Assembly (NCBI GenBank): GCA_032622095.1
Contig: CP136069.1
Span: 206,638,750-206,702,749 of the forward strand
Reading direction: 5' to 3'
Source of the DNA: Siphonodentalium dalli
Taxonomy: Eukaryota > Mollusca > Scaphopoda > Gadilida > Siphonodentaliidae
DNA length: 64,000 nucleotides
The notes beneath the pieces were generated by a model. It was given only the letters and a program-made list of their open reading frames with translations. It made no database searches and had not been told where the DNA came from. Each line of letters opens with the position of its first letter. Position 1 is the first letter of the stretch. Positions 55,592 to 64,000 of the stretch are shown here, piece by piece. A program made the translations under genes and the position numbers.

Positions 55592-55615
55592 TGGGCCAGC
55601 GTGAACACTGCCTAG
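55592..55615. repeat. Isolated hAT-like end
   Basis: GGCCAGCGTGAACACTGCC resembles the right end of the 5935-6412 element, and the preceding text (GGCTAAAAGAATGGCTAAAG) resembles its interior style. The left end was not found. Confidence 0.4.
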
Positions 55616-55699
55616 TTAAGATGTTAATGATAAAGAACAATTGAGGTATGATTCATTGAAAGTAATAAACAAACTTGAGAAGAAATGACTATGAAGTTA

Positions 55700-56105
55700 A
55701 ATTGATGTGAAAGACTCCGGTAGGGTGATCAAATAGAAATGTAGAAATGGAGGATAATCTTGCTTAAAGTAGTTATTTTTACAAATATTAATCCAAACTG
55801 ACAAATCTGCACACTGTCATTATTATACATTAATTAAATTCAGTGACTCTCGATGGCGAAATCGTTTTTATTTCTTTATCGCCGATAGATGCGTCCCGAA
55901 TTGAGTAGTAAATATTTACAATTGAGCGTAGTTCAGGTGATGTTTTCTGTGGAGTGGTATGATCGATTTGCTTGAGATTTACGATGATTTATTAACGACA
56001 TGCCATGTGGATCTACTTTAAATGTTCATCTAACTTTGAATTTGTGTCATTTCAGATCGCTGCGAATGTTACATTTCTTCAGTTGGCATAGTGCCTGAAT
56101 ACTAA
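55700..56105 (+). pseudogene. Lipocalin 3' fragment with terminal exon, out of order
   Basis: It aligns with 26538-27665. The last exon-like block 56056-56105 (acceptor GTGTCATTTCAG) reads RCECYISSVGIVPEY and then TAA. Its first bases and the 70 bp before it are a copy of the acceptor region of the exon at 57521. In gene order it lies before the exon at 56228, which it should follow, so it must come from another gene copy or a rearrangement. Use as an alternative last exon is possible but would skip the third barrel exon. Confidence 0.55.
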
Positions 56106-56227
56106 CATAATATGTCTTTACGTAAATAAGAAATATTTTGAATGGGGGCTTAGTGATAGTAACTCTCTGGTTTGTGTAGAGAATCCATTGTATTCTCATT
56201 TTGATTGTTGTCAATCTTATCTTTCAG

Positions 56228-56443
56228 CCTCAATCAAGTTTGTTTATACTAGTCCACAGGGTGATTATGCTTTAGCATATGCATGCATGGTGCGGCCAAA
56301 TGGTTCATGCGCCAAAATCATTGGCGAGATTTTGTCGAAATCTGCCGTTGAGATTCCACATGACGTCCAGCAAACAATAGATGCATTGATCGTGAGCCAT
56401 GGCTGCCTCCAGGTCAGTCAGTTCACGCCGGCACAACACAACG
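56228..56443 (+). CDS. Apolipoprotein D-like lipocalin, third exon found
   Basis: This exon has a strong acceptor (CAATCTTATCTTTCAG), donor AACG|GTAAGA and 216 bp. It encodes 71 residues: SIKFVYTSPQGDYALAYACM, a short SCAKIIGEILSKS helix region, then VEIPHDVQQTIDALIVSHGC and LQVSQFTPAQHN. G-D-Y-A-L-A-Y-A-C matches lipocalin conserved region 2 (the T/N-D-Y motif before strands G-H). The helix plus IPHDVQQTIDAL matches the C-terminal helix region of apolipoprotein D, where proline-led acidic residues precede it. The usual arginine of region 3 is replaced by S or K (ILSKS). Phases fit the exons on both sides. This is the strongest exon in the window. Confidence 0.85.
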
Positions 56444-56544
56444 GTAAGAAACTCAAATATTACTCACAATCAACCTTTCCCCAGCTGTCAATCATATTAT
56501 TATTGGAAGATATTTTCTGGTCACCAGACATGAGAATAATGTCA

Positions 56545-56792
56545 TTTACAGAATGAGGACCCCAGAGGGTGAATTTAGTGACGCTATCCCGTATAGCGGG
56601 CAAGCATCACTAAATTCACCCTCTGGGGACCTCATTCTGCTTAAGCCTCATCTTCTCGCAGATGAGGCCATGCATAATTAGGTCCCCAGAGGGAGAATTT
56701 GGTGATGCTAGCCCACTATGCGGGATAGCATCACTAAATTCACCCTCTGGGGGACCTCATTCTGCAAATGACAGGCACACTAAACTAAGACA
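56545..56792. mobile_element. Family A, two hairpins in tandem
   Basis: Hairpins at 56552-56640 and 56672-56766 lie either side of AAGCCTCATCTTCTCGCAGA, followed by the outer end complement (CAAATGACAGGCACACTA). The element is in the lipocalin intron. Confidence 0.85.
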
Positions 56793-57010
56793 TGTTGGTC
56801 ACTTGCTGCCTTGAAAATACTTTATTCATTCTTGCTGCATTGAAAATTGTTTGTTCATCATAATTTTGATGTCGGCACATTCATTTGGCATGACACCCAT
56901 CATATTTTTTGATAATTAAAGAGGAAAAGAATGTATGTTCGCGGATCCAGCTGCTACCTTGCCCATGCAGCGCCCCTCACTTACATATTATATCAATACC
57001 AATGCGTTTG
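56793..57010. other. Lipocalin intron, nothing seen
   Basis: A short frame here is continued by the P1 element below. Confidence 0.4.
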
Positions 57011-57411
57011 TTAACCCTTTACCCAACAGAAGGGCCCTGTGCCAATGCATTCTCTTATATATGCGAGTCGACCATAGGTCGCCTCGCATATATAAGAGAA
57101 TGCATTGGCTTAACACATTAAAAATTATAAAATTATTAAAGAATGTAAGAAAAAATGGTAAAAAGTGTTAAAAAAAGATTTTTTTTTAGGCCAATGCATT
57201 CTCTTATATATGTGAGGCGACCTATGGTCGACTCGCATATATAAGAGAATGCATTGGCACATGGTATAACTGTAACCATCACAATGTGGTCAAGGAGCCG
57301 GTTCCAATGATATCCATATTTGTATGGTTTTATTGAGACAGACCGAAGATATTTTAGGCTGTTGAAGCTTTATTTGGCCGGTTTTGGCCGGTTTGTTGGG
57401 TAAAGGGTTAA
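57011..57411. mobile_element. Family P1 piggyBac-like MITE, intact, 401 bp
   Basis: TTAA flanks CCCTTTACCCAACAGAAGGG and TTTGTTGGGTAAAGGG. Two full modules are at 57039-57108 and 57190-57258. It is in the lipocalin intron, 110 bp before the last exon found. Confidence 0.92.
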
Positions 57412-57520
57412 AGTGGTATGCTCATTTTTAATTTAGATTTTATTTATTTAGATTTATCAACGACATGCCATGTGGATCTACTTTAAATGTTCATCTAACT
57501 TTGAATTTGTGTCATTTCAG

Positions 57521-57565
57521 ATCGCTGCGAAGTGCCAACCTTTTCACAGAGAAAGAAACGGAATG
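57521..57565 (+). CDS. Apolipoprotein D-like lipocalin, fourth exon found
   Basis: Acceptor TTTGTGTCATTTCAG and donor AATG|GTGAGA bound 45 bp. In phase with the previous exon it encodes (D)RCEVPTFSQRKKRN. The cysteine sits where apolipoprotein D has its C-terminal disulfide cysteine (N-C-P). With the three earlier exons, about 157 residues from the GxW motif are accounted for, close to a full lipocalin. A short terminal exon completing a G codon is expected downstream but was not identified. The upstream 65 bp recurs at 55985-56055. Confidence 0.7.
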
Positions 57566-57589
57566 GTGAGATTTATTATTAGTGTATAT

Positions 57590-57750
57590 CTATGACAACA
57601 TACAAAGAGATATTGATGCTATATGTATGTGGTCTGTACAATGACAGTTAACTGTATATCGATGCTATATGTATGTGGTCTGTACAATGACAGTTAACTG
57701 TATATCGATGCTATATGTATGTGGTCTGTACAATGACAGTTAACTGCAGT
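57590..57750. repeat. About 47-bp tandem repeat, 3 copies
   Basis: GATGCTATATGTATGTGGTC with TGTACAATGACAGTTAACTG repeats three times. Confidence 0.9.
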
Positions 57751-57814
57751 TAGACATCAAAGATACATGTTATACATTATGGTCACAACAACCCTAAAGT
57801 AAGTTACTGTATGT

Positions 57815-58000
57815 CTGACACGCACGATAACTCTCCTTTCCTGACCAGCAATGCCGAAAGAGACTTGGGAGTAGTAATCGATGATAAACTCAAATTTGAT
57901 GTTCATATCAACCCAGCTTGTAATAAACACTATCGCATACCAGGGGTAAAAGAGCGAGAGTCTGGTATAATCTCTCCTCTATAATTCCCAGATTCCGATT
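57815..58000 (+). pseudogene. CR1-like LINE fragment, part 1
   Basis: In one frame LTSNAERDLGVVIDDKLKFD and VHINPACNK occur. ERDLGVxxDxxLKF followed by H is the stretch after the catalytic core in CR1/Jockey-type reverse transcriptases. The frame degrades after NKHYRI. The next part of the same protein is displaced to 59385. Confidence 0.75.
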
Positions 58001-58534
58001 CTTGAGGGTTCCAAAATAAAATGACAATTCCAGCTTAATGATGGAATTTATTTACATGGTCTCTCAGTTAGACATGTTGGTAAGTTTACTCTGATGAAAA
58101 TGTTTCATCTTGGAGTACTTGAGAGCAAGGGACTGACAAAATTGTTCTGTCTTGGTCCCACTGGAGCCCTTGGTGACATTTATTGAAACTCCCTGAATAA
58201 TATCAATAAACTGTATATATATATATATATGAGTCAAGTGGACTAACTATATATATGGTTTGAATACAGTACAGTATACCACCAATTAAACAACACAACT
58301 TTTGGCTATTGATACACTGTTAAAGAATTATGTACATCAAGTTCCATCTGCCTATCCGAAACCCATGAGTCATTCTCACATATACATAATTATAAACTGG
58401 AAAATAATATTAGTAAAGTTCCAGGTTGCAGATGTGCATATTCGATTAGAGTTATGTCTCTTGATGTAACATATTCGATTAGAGTTATGTCTCTTGATGT
58501 AACATAAAAGCAGCCTCTGCTACACCAGGCACCA
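58001..58534. other. Sequence inside the broken LINE; no gene
   Basis: It contains a (TA)n tract near 58211 and a 34-bp direct repeat (CATATTCGATTAGAGTTATG) at 58437 and 58471. It was not recognised. Confidence 0.4.
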
Positions 58535-58934
58535 TTAACCCTTTACCCAACAGAACGGCCCTGTGCCAATGCATTCTCTTATATATGTGAGTCGACCATA
58601 GGTCGCCTCGCATATATAAGAGAATGCATTGGCTTAACACATTAAAAATTATAAAATTGTTAAAGAATGTAAGAAAAAATGGTAAAAAGTGTTAAAAAAA
58701 GATTTTTTTTAGGCCAATGCATTCTCTTATATATGCGAGGCGACCTATGGTCGACTCGCATATATAAGAGAATGCATTGGCACATGGTATAACTGTAACC
58801 ATCACAATGTGGTCAATGAGCCGGTTCCAATGATATCCATATTTGTATGGTTCTATTGAGACAGACCGAAGATATTTTAGGCTGTTGAAGCTTTATTTGG
58901 CCGGTTTTGGCCGGTTTGTTGGGTAAAGGGTTAA
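58535..58934. mobile_element. Family P1 piggyBac-like MITE, 400 bp
   Basis: TTAA at both ends with CCCTTTACCCAACAGAACGG and GTTTGTTGGGTAAAGGG. Two modules are at 58564-58634 and 58713-58781. Its right TTAA is also the left TTAA of the next element. Confidence 0.92.
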
Positions 58935-59356
58935 CCCTTTGAGTGCCAGGTCCGATTTTTGTATCAACCCATTTACCCTGTGCCAATGCATTCTCTTATA
59001 TATGCGAGTCGACCAAAGGTCGCCTCACATATATAAGAAAATGCATTGGCCTAACAATTTTTCATAATTTGTTATTATTTTTTACAATTTTTTTATAATT
59101 TTAATAATTTTTTCTTATATTCTTTAACAGACTTATTTTGTAGGTTTAGTGCCAGGGAATCTTACGTTTTTCATGGGTATCAAAATTATTACTATGAATA
59201 CTTGGTGATAGTTTTGAGTTATAACATGCCCCTAAGGTTTTAACCAGTTTGTTTTTAAATTCGCTATAGCATGCTTAAGCATACCCAAAAAAACATTCAA
59301 CCCCAAAAAAAAAAAACAATCTACAGACTGTAAATTAAGGCACTGAAAGGGTAAAC
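58931..59356. mobile_element. Family P2 piggyBac-like MITE, long form, abutting P1
   Basis: It starts at the shared TTAA with CCCTTTGAGTGCCAGGTCCG and ends GGCACTGAAAGGGTAAA, with the right TTAA mutated. It holds a module at 58980-59052 and the same GGTGATAGTTTTGAGTTATA interior as 50669-51101. Confidence 0.9.
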
Positions 59357-59384
59357 AGAACAGTCACTTATCTGGATCCAGAAA

Positions 59385-59563
59385 CGTTTTGATTACTATA
59401 TATGCCAGCATGGTCAGACATACCTATTTTGGAGTACTGGCACACAGTGTGGTGTCCACATTTGAAATATCAGATTGATAAGGTTCAAAGGAAATTAAGT
59501 GACTAGTTAATCTCGATCATATGAGCCTCAAATATCGCAGTTTCAGAGGTGATTTGATTGAGG
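59385..59563 (+). pseudogene. CR1-like LINE fragment, part 2
   Basis: The frame gives LDPETF, then IPILEYWHTVWCPHLKY and QIDKVQRKL, then SLKYRSFRGDLIEV in another frame. This is the expected continuation of the fragment at 57815-58000 (thumb region of CR1-type RT). A family M palindrome is inserted at its 3' end. Confidence 0.8.
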
Positions 59564-59776
59564 TACAGTAATGCCCTAAATAATCGACTCCTTAACCACA
59601 GCAGAATTATGGGTAATTTTTCATGATTTAGTCGGAAATATGGTTGTTGCCATTCATCGGAAGCTCTCAGTGAGAGCTTCCGATGAATGGCAACAAGCCA
59701 TATTTCCGACTAAATCTTGAAAAATTACCCATAATTCTGCTGTGGTTAAGGAGTCGATTATTTAGGGCATTACTGT
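59564..59776. mobile_element. Family M palindrome inserted in the LINE, TA target
   Basis: TA flanks CAGTAATGCCCTAAATAATC. The arms meet at GAAGCTCTCAGTGAGAGCTTC. A solo end of the same family (TACAGTAATGCCCTAAATAA) lies at 59808-59827. Confidence 0.92.
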
Positions 59777-59819
59777 ATAAATAACATTTAACTTACTAAT
59801 AAATACAGTAATGCCCTAA

Positions 59820-59935
59820 ATAATAGGAATCTGTGAATCGGGGATTTTGCATCGAATCGAATCTCGATATCGAATCTCCTTCCTGATATCGACATCGAAT
59901 CGAATCTCGAAACGAATCAGCTATAGTGATTAACA
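59820..59935. repeat. ATCGAATCGAATCTCGA repeat tract
   Basis: TCGAATCGAATCTCGATATC recurs with variation. Such tracts are known inside hAT-type elements, but no ends were found. Confidence 0.5.
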
Positions 59936-61075
59936 TTGTTTACCAGTGTTTATTTCGGTGTCTCATGACGACAAAACTGCAAAATTCACTAGATACTATA
60001 TAACAATGTTAATCTCCTTAAACAATGTTGGAACTTGTATTTTCTTTAGGAAAATCATCACATAGGCAAGTCGCTCTCAGTCGCATGGAGGGTTTTCTAT
60101 ATGTTTCATTGAATTTCTATATAAATGTGTCATGGCGAACATGACAGTAAGACACTTAAAGACAGTTCAATCATCAACGTATCACAAACCCCATGGAATG
60201 GAGGTAACTTGTTTACATTATTTAATAAAGATTATAAAGATTTGACACCCTTGGGACATGGGTACACCGTTTAGCTATATAATTGTTGTAGTCTGATACC
60301 AATGGTAGTTATCTGTTAAACGTTTCACTCCACAATAGATCAAACACCTACATCACATATTTTTTTTGGGGGGGGGGGGGGGGGGGGGGTCACAGAAAAC
60401 AGACATAAATTACAAGTGTTAAATGCTATCAAAACGATTCAACGAAATGAAAGTTCAAAAGTTGGTGTAACGCGCTCAATTTCCCGGGAACAGAAACTGA
60501 AAGTAGGAAATAGCTAGGAATTCTGCCGGCAGCACAGTTGCGCGGAATATAACTGGTCGCACTTAATGACGTCCATTTAAAATGCAATATACCGATATTG
60601 TTCTAATGTTTTTGTTCATTCCAAATTAGGTTTTGTTGTGCATAATAATTAAAGGCGGCTGACATTGAATTGTATTCATATAATTGAATTGGATATCTGA
60701 AGTTCTAAACATAAGGTAATAAATTGAGTTCCGCATCTAGCGATCACGCACCGTGTATGCAATTTATATGATGTAGATACGGATTACAAATATATGCAGC
60801 GATTGATCACCGTCATGGGTTGCAATCGAAACACAAAATTTGCATAATGCACGTCTATTCTGAACGGCATACATTCAAAATTACCTACGTTGGCTAACAT
60901 GGCAACCCTGTGCTTCAATTCTTGTGATTTCAGGTCATTTGGCATGTGCTGTCTATACGCAAATAATGAGACTGCATCGATATAACACTGATTGAAAAAT
61001 ATCCGAATCAGCGGACCGATTCGGTGTTGATAATTTTTGTCACCCTTGGGACTTGGGTACACTGTTTAGGTATAA
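59936..61075. other. No supported gene; poly-G tract
   Basis: A poly-G run is at about 60368-60390. A 92-codon minus frame (60784-61062, with FECMPFRIDVHYANFVFRL) has no paired splice sites or known family. CACCCTTGGGACATGGGTAC at 60247 recurs at 61041 with small changes. Confidence 0.4.
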
Positions 61076-61440
61076 ACCATTGTGTTTATAAATCTTTTCT
61101 GGCGGGAAACAATGAATATTGTGATGGCTCGTATTCGTTCACCATTGTGTTTATAAATCTTTTCTAGCGGGAAACAATGAATGTTGTGATGGCTCGTATT
61201 CGTTCACCATTGTGTTTATAAATCTTTTCTGGCGGGAAACAATGAATATTGTGATGGCCCGTATTCTTTCACCATTGTGTTTATAAATCTTTTCTGGTGG
61301 GAAACAATGAATGTGATATATGACTCGTATTCGTTCACCATTGTGTTTATAAATCTTTTCTGGCGGGAAACAATGAATATTGTGATGGCTCGTATTCGTT
61401 CACCATTGTGTTTATAAATCTTTTCTAGCGGGAAACATGT
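61075..61440. repeat. About 64-bp tandem repeat, about 6 copies
   Basis: ACCATTGTGTTTATAAATCT, TTTCTGGCGGGAAACAATGA and GATGGCTCGTATTCGTTC form the unit. Copies are nearly identical, with one variant near 61310. Confidence 0.93.
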
Positions 61441-61454
61441 GTCAGATGCAGGTT

Positions 61455-62215
61455 GATGATGTTCCGATAGTCACCGGGTTTTCAATGTCTCAGGTATGTT
61501 AATTAATTACTAATCTCACTAATCCGATAGTCATGGGTATGTTTATTACTTACTAATCTCACTAATCCGATAGTCACCGGGTTTTCAATGTCTCAGGTAT
61601 GTTAATTACTTACTAATCTCACTAATCCGATAGTCACCAGGTTTTCAATGTCTCAGGATGTTAATTACTTACTAATCTCACTTACTTCAATATCTCACTA
61701 ATACGATAGTCACAGGTATGTTATCTCACTAATCTGATAGTCACGGGTATATTACCTCAATATCTCATTAATCCGATAGTCACAGGTGTGTTACCTCAAT
61801 ATCTCATTAATCCGATAGTCACGGGTATGTTACCTCAATAATTCATTAATCCGATAGTCACGGGTATATTACCTCAATATCTCACTAATCCGATAGTCAC
61901 AGGTATGTTACCTCAATATCTCATTAATCCGATAGTCACGGGTATATTACCTCAATATCGCACTAATCCGATAGTCACGGGTGTGTTACCTCAATATCTC
62001 ATTAATCCGATAGTCACGGGTATGTTACCTCAATAATTCATTAATCCGATAGTCACAGGTATATTACCTCAATATCTCACTAATCCGATAGTCACAGGTA
62101 TGTTACCTCAATATCTCATTAATCCGATAGTCACGGGTATATTACCTCAATATCTCACTAATCCGATAGTCACGGGTATGTTACCTCAATATCTCATCAA
62201 TCCGATAGTCACATA
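61455..62215. repeat. 39-bp tandem array with a 60-bp variant block
   Basis: At 61735-62215 CCGATAGTCACGGGTATGTT plus ACCTCAATATCTCATTAAT repeats about 12 times. At 61460-61690 a related 60-bp unit adds TTTTCAATGTCTCAGGTATG and TAATTACTTACTAATCTC. Some copies differ systematically (CACGG or CACAGG, ATCTCA or ATTCA), which suggests higher-order duplication. Confidence 0.93.
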
Positions 62216-62336
62216 TTATTCTGTAAAAAATATTTTTAAAATGTGTCTGTACACTTGTCTTTTATTCCACATCGCACGTTTCTGGTGAACGAGCTGATGT
62301 TCGCACATTGATATAATATGAATTATAGGCCGTTAG

Positions 62337-62716
62337 TTAACCCTTTACCCAACAAACCGGCCAAAACCGGCCAAATAAAGCTTCAACAGCCTAAAATATC
62401 TTCGGTCTGTCTCAATAGAACCATACAAATATGGATATCATTGGAACCGGCTCCTTGACCACATTGTGATAGTTACAGTTAGCCCTGTGCCAATGCATTC
62501 TCTTATATATGCGAGTCGACCATAGGTCGCCTCGCATATATAAGAGAATGCATTGGCCTAAAAAAAACACTTTTTACCATTTTTTCTTACATTCTTTAAC
62601 AATTTTTAATGTGTTAAGCCAATGCATTCTCTTATATATGCGAGGCGACCTATGGTCGACTCGCATATATAAGAGAATGCATTGGCACAGGGCCCTTCTG
62701 TTGGGTAAAGGGTTGA
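62337..62716. mobile_element. Family P1 piggyBac-like MITE, 380 bp
   Basis: It starts TTAA|CCCTTTACCCAACAAACCGG. The right end is GGGTAAAGGG followed by TTGA, a mutated TTAA. Two modules are at 62489-62557 and 62619-62686. Confidence 0.9.
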
Positions 62717-62885
62717 TTGGTCAATTATTGGATGTATGGCAGTTGTTTCACATCCATGCGTATTGTCCAATCAACTAACGGCATAATACCAATGTGTGAA
62801 TATAAGCTCGATCACCAAAAACGTGCGATATGGAAAATATATGCCCGGTTTTAACAATAGAAGTTTGCTATAATGTCATTTACAG

Positions 62886-63010
62886 ATGTCAGGAGTTTGG
62901 TACGAGATTGCCAGAACGAGGTTCACCTTCAACCAAATGGAGTCAGGAGTATTCAACTATATCTACAACTCAGACAACCATATGCTCACAGGGCTATATT
63001 CAGGAACTAA
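62886..63010 (+). CDS. Second apolipoprotein D-like lipocalin, GxW exon
   Basis: Acceptor TATAATGTCATTTACAG and donor CTAA|GTAAGC bound 125 bp, phase 0 to 2, the same phases as the exon at 49629. It encodes MSGVWYEIARTRFTFNQMES, GVFNYIYN, and DNHMLTGLYSGT. G-V-W-Y-E-I-A-R is a textbook lipocalin region 1, and NYIYNSDNHML fits strand B. It lies 5.3 kb downstream of the first lipocalin, so it is a tandem paralog whose other exons fall beyond the window. Upstream exons were not identified. The exon's last bases (CACAGGGCTATATTCAGGA) are repeated at 63032 and 63906. Confidence 0.8.
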
Positions 63011-63027
63011 GTAAGCGCAGCTCCCAA

Positions 63028-63060
63028 ATGGCTCACAGGGCTATATTCAGGAAATATTAA
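63028..63060 (+). pseudogene. Short copy of the lipocalin exon end
   Basis: GGCTCACAGGGCTATATTCA then GGAAATATT repeats the exon tail, without the donor. Confidence 0.7.
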
Positions 63061-63074
63061 ATACTCAGCAACTT

Positions 63075-63567
63075 ATTAAAAGGCCCACTTATTTTTCGAG
63101 TCACCAAATAATTTTTTTTATAGTGAATTCATATACGGTTTTAATAACAATATATCCCGTAAAATATGATTAAAATACTATAATTCATCACCATTTGGAT
63201 CGTCTGTGTCTCAAAAGGTGCCCACAGAGTAATAGAAAATAGCTGAAATCATAAAATCATTTGCCCCCTTATGGCTCCCAGAATGCAACAGAATTCAAAC
63301 TGTAGTTTTATTTTCAATGGAAGGGGAATAACTGTATATCTAAATATATAGTGTTAGTCCCCTTCCATTGAAAATAATAGACTTTGTGCAGAAACTTGAG
63401 CATAGAACTGATGTCGGTAACTTAACAAAAACAACAATGTTCACAGTTTATTACATCGAACAAGTTGAAAATACAATGTTTGGAGCTTCCTCTTTCAAAT
63501 GGTATATAATATTGCATATATTTTATATGTGATCTGGGGGGGTTTGAAAATTAAGTGGGCCTTTAAT
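63075..63567. mobile_element. Family H element, near full length
   Basis: It begins TTAAAAGGCCCACTTATTTT and ends AAATTAAGTGGGCCTTTAA, with TTGGAGCTTCCTCTTTCAAA inside. It sits in the second lipocalin's intron. Confidence 0.9.
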
Positions 63568-63593
63568 CCAATTATATCAGTCAGGCAGCCATA

Positions 63594-63905
63594 TAGCTTC
63601 CTGGAATTTTGTGAAAACCCTGTGCCAATGCATTCTCTTATGTATGAGAGTCTCCTATAGGGAGCCTCGCATGAATAAGAGAATGCATTGGCATAACAAT
63701 ATTTACCTTCATCTTTTAAGCCAGTGCATTATCTAATATATGCGAGGATCCCTATGGGATACTCGTATATAAGAGAATGCACTGGCACATGATCTTTTAT
63801 GCTGCACCAGCTCAGCTCCTGTCATGGACCTTGTACGCCAGTACATTCTCTTATATATGCATATATAAGAGAATGCACTGGCACAGGATCATTAATACTG
63901 CACCA
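63594..63905. mobile_element. Family P3-like element, three modules
   Basis: CCCTGTGCCAATGCATTCTC (63625), CCAGTGCATTATCTAATATA (63722) and CCAGTACATTCTCTTATATA (63838) each start a hairpin module. CTGCACCAGC occurs at the right as in P3. The TTAA ends are not intact. Confidence 0.7.
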
Positions 63906-63942
63906 GCACAGGGCTATATTCAGGAACTAAGTAAGTAAGAAT
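63906..63942 (+). pseudogene. Second copy of the lipocalin exon tail with a stronger donor
   Basis: CACAGGGCTATATTCAGGAA plus CTAA is followed by GTAAGTAAG, a better donor consensus than the GTAAGC at 63011. The rest of the exon is absent here. Confidence 0.65.
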
Positions 63943-63945
63943 TTT

Positions 63946-64000
63946 AAAGTCCTACTTAATTTTCGAATGCCCAGATAACATTATACATTATATACACAAC
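63946..64000. mobile_element. Family H element start, cut by the window edge
   Basis: AAAGTCCTACTTAATTTTCG and AATGCCCAGATAACATTATA match 50160-50215. Confidence 0.75.

Noticed and set aside
12828-62716. CRISPR-like array suspected from regularly repeated CCAATGCATTC palindromes
   Set aside because: The repeats are paired inside TTAA-bounded transposons, not regularly spaced with unique spacers, and the DNA is eukaryotic.

Overview
The window is AT-rich metazoan nuclear DNA. It shows split genes with GT-AG introns, dense non-autonomous transposons, minisatellites, degenerate non-LTR retrotransposons and long intergenic stretches with no open frame. No bacterial operon, CRISPR array, rRNA or intact tRNA gene was seen. 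The mix of miniature transposons and 'compass-direction' minisatellites suggests a marine invertebrate, perhaps a mollusc or other lophotrochozoan; that is inference. Most short ORFs here are readings through repeats.

Real gene content is sparse and fragmentary. The best gene is an apolipoprotein D-like lipocalin on the + strand, made of four exons (49629-49741, 55290-55387, 56228-56443, 57521-57565) whose intron phases (2,1,1) fit perfectly. A second lipocalin paralog begins at 62886-63010. Lipocalin exon debris lies at 55405-55477, 56056-56105, 27628-27665 and 63907-63940, so this is a duplicating, rearranged lipocalin cluster. Other supported exons are a cytochrome P450 helix-C exon on the minus strand (1543-1646) with decayed copies of its 3' end beside it, two minus-strand exons of an unrecognised protein (15879-16025 and 15402-15565, the latter with a membrane segment), and a possible C-terminal exon at 13868-14099.

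The rest is repeats. Family A: hairpins built on GAGGTCCCCAGAGGGTGAA. Families P1, P2 and P3: piggyBac-like elements bounded by TTAA, with ends CCCTTTACCCAACA, CCCTTTGAGTGCCAGG and CCCTTTCATGATGG; all carry the same hairpin module around CCAATGCATTCTCTTATA. Family M: near-perfect palindromes starting TACAGTAATGC, with TA target duplications. Families E (AGGTACTCAATCCGA), F (TTGTCCCCACA), G (GTGTTCAGGTGATAAAAG), H (AGGCCCACTTAATTTT) and I (CCATATATGGAAATGC) are further interspersed elements. Three hAT-like elements show 7-8 bp target duplications (5935-6412, 19879-20522, 32551-33664). There are two large foldbacks (11266-12545; 26645-27444, which carries an alternating dimeric satellite), a 1.39-kb direct duplication (29378-32150), and tandem arrays with units from 7 to about 170 bp.

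Layout: 0-4.6 kb P450 exon among family A; 5-9 kb families E/F/P3 and a hAT element; 9-10.4 kb L2/CR1-like LINE; 11-14 kb foldback and P1 pair; 14-16 kb unknown exons and a tRNA-derived SINE; 16-25 kb satellites and nested MITEs; 25-28 kb GA microsatellite, satellite foldback and lipocalin relic; 28-46 kb repeats only; 46-64 kb the lipocalin cluster with introns full of P, A, M and H elements and a CR1-like LINE cut by insertions.
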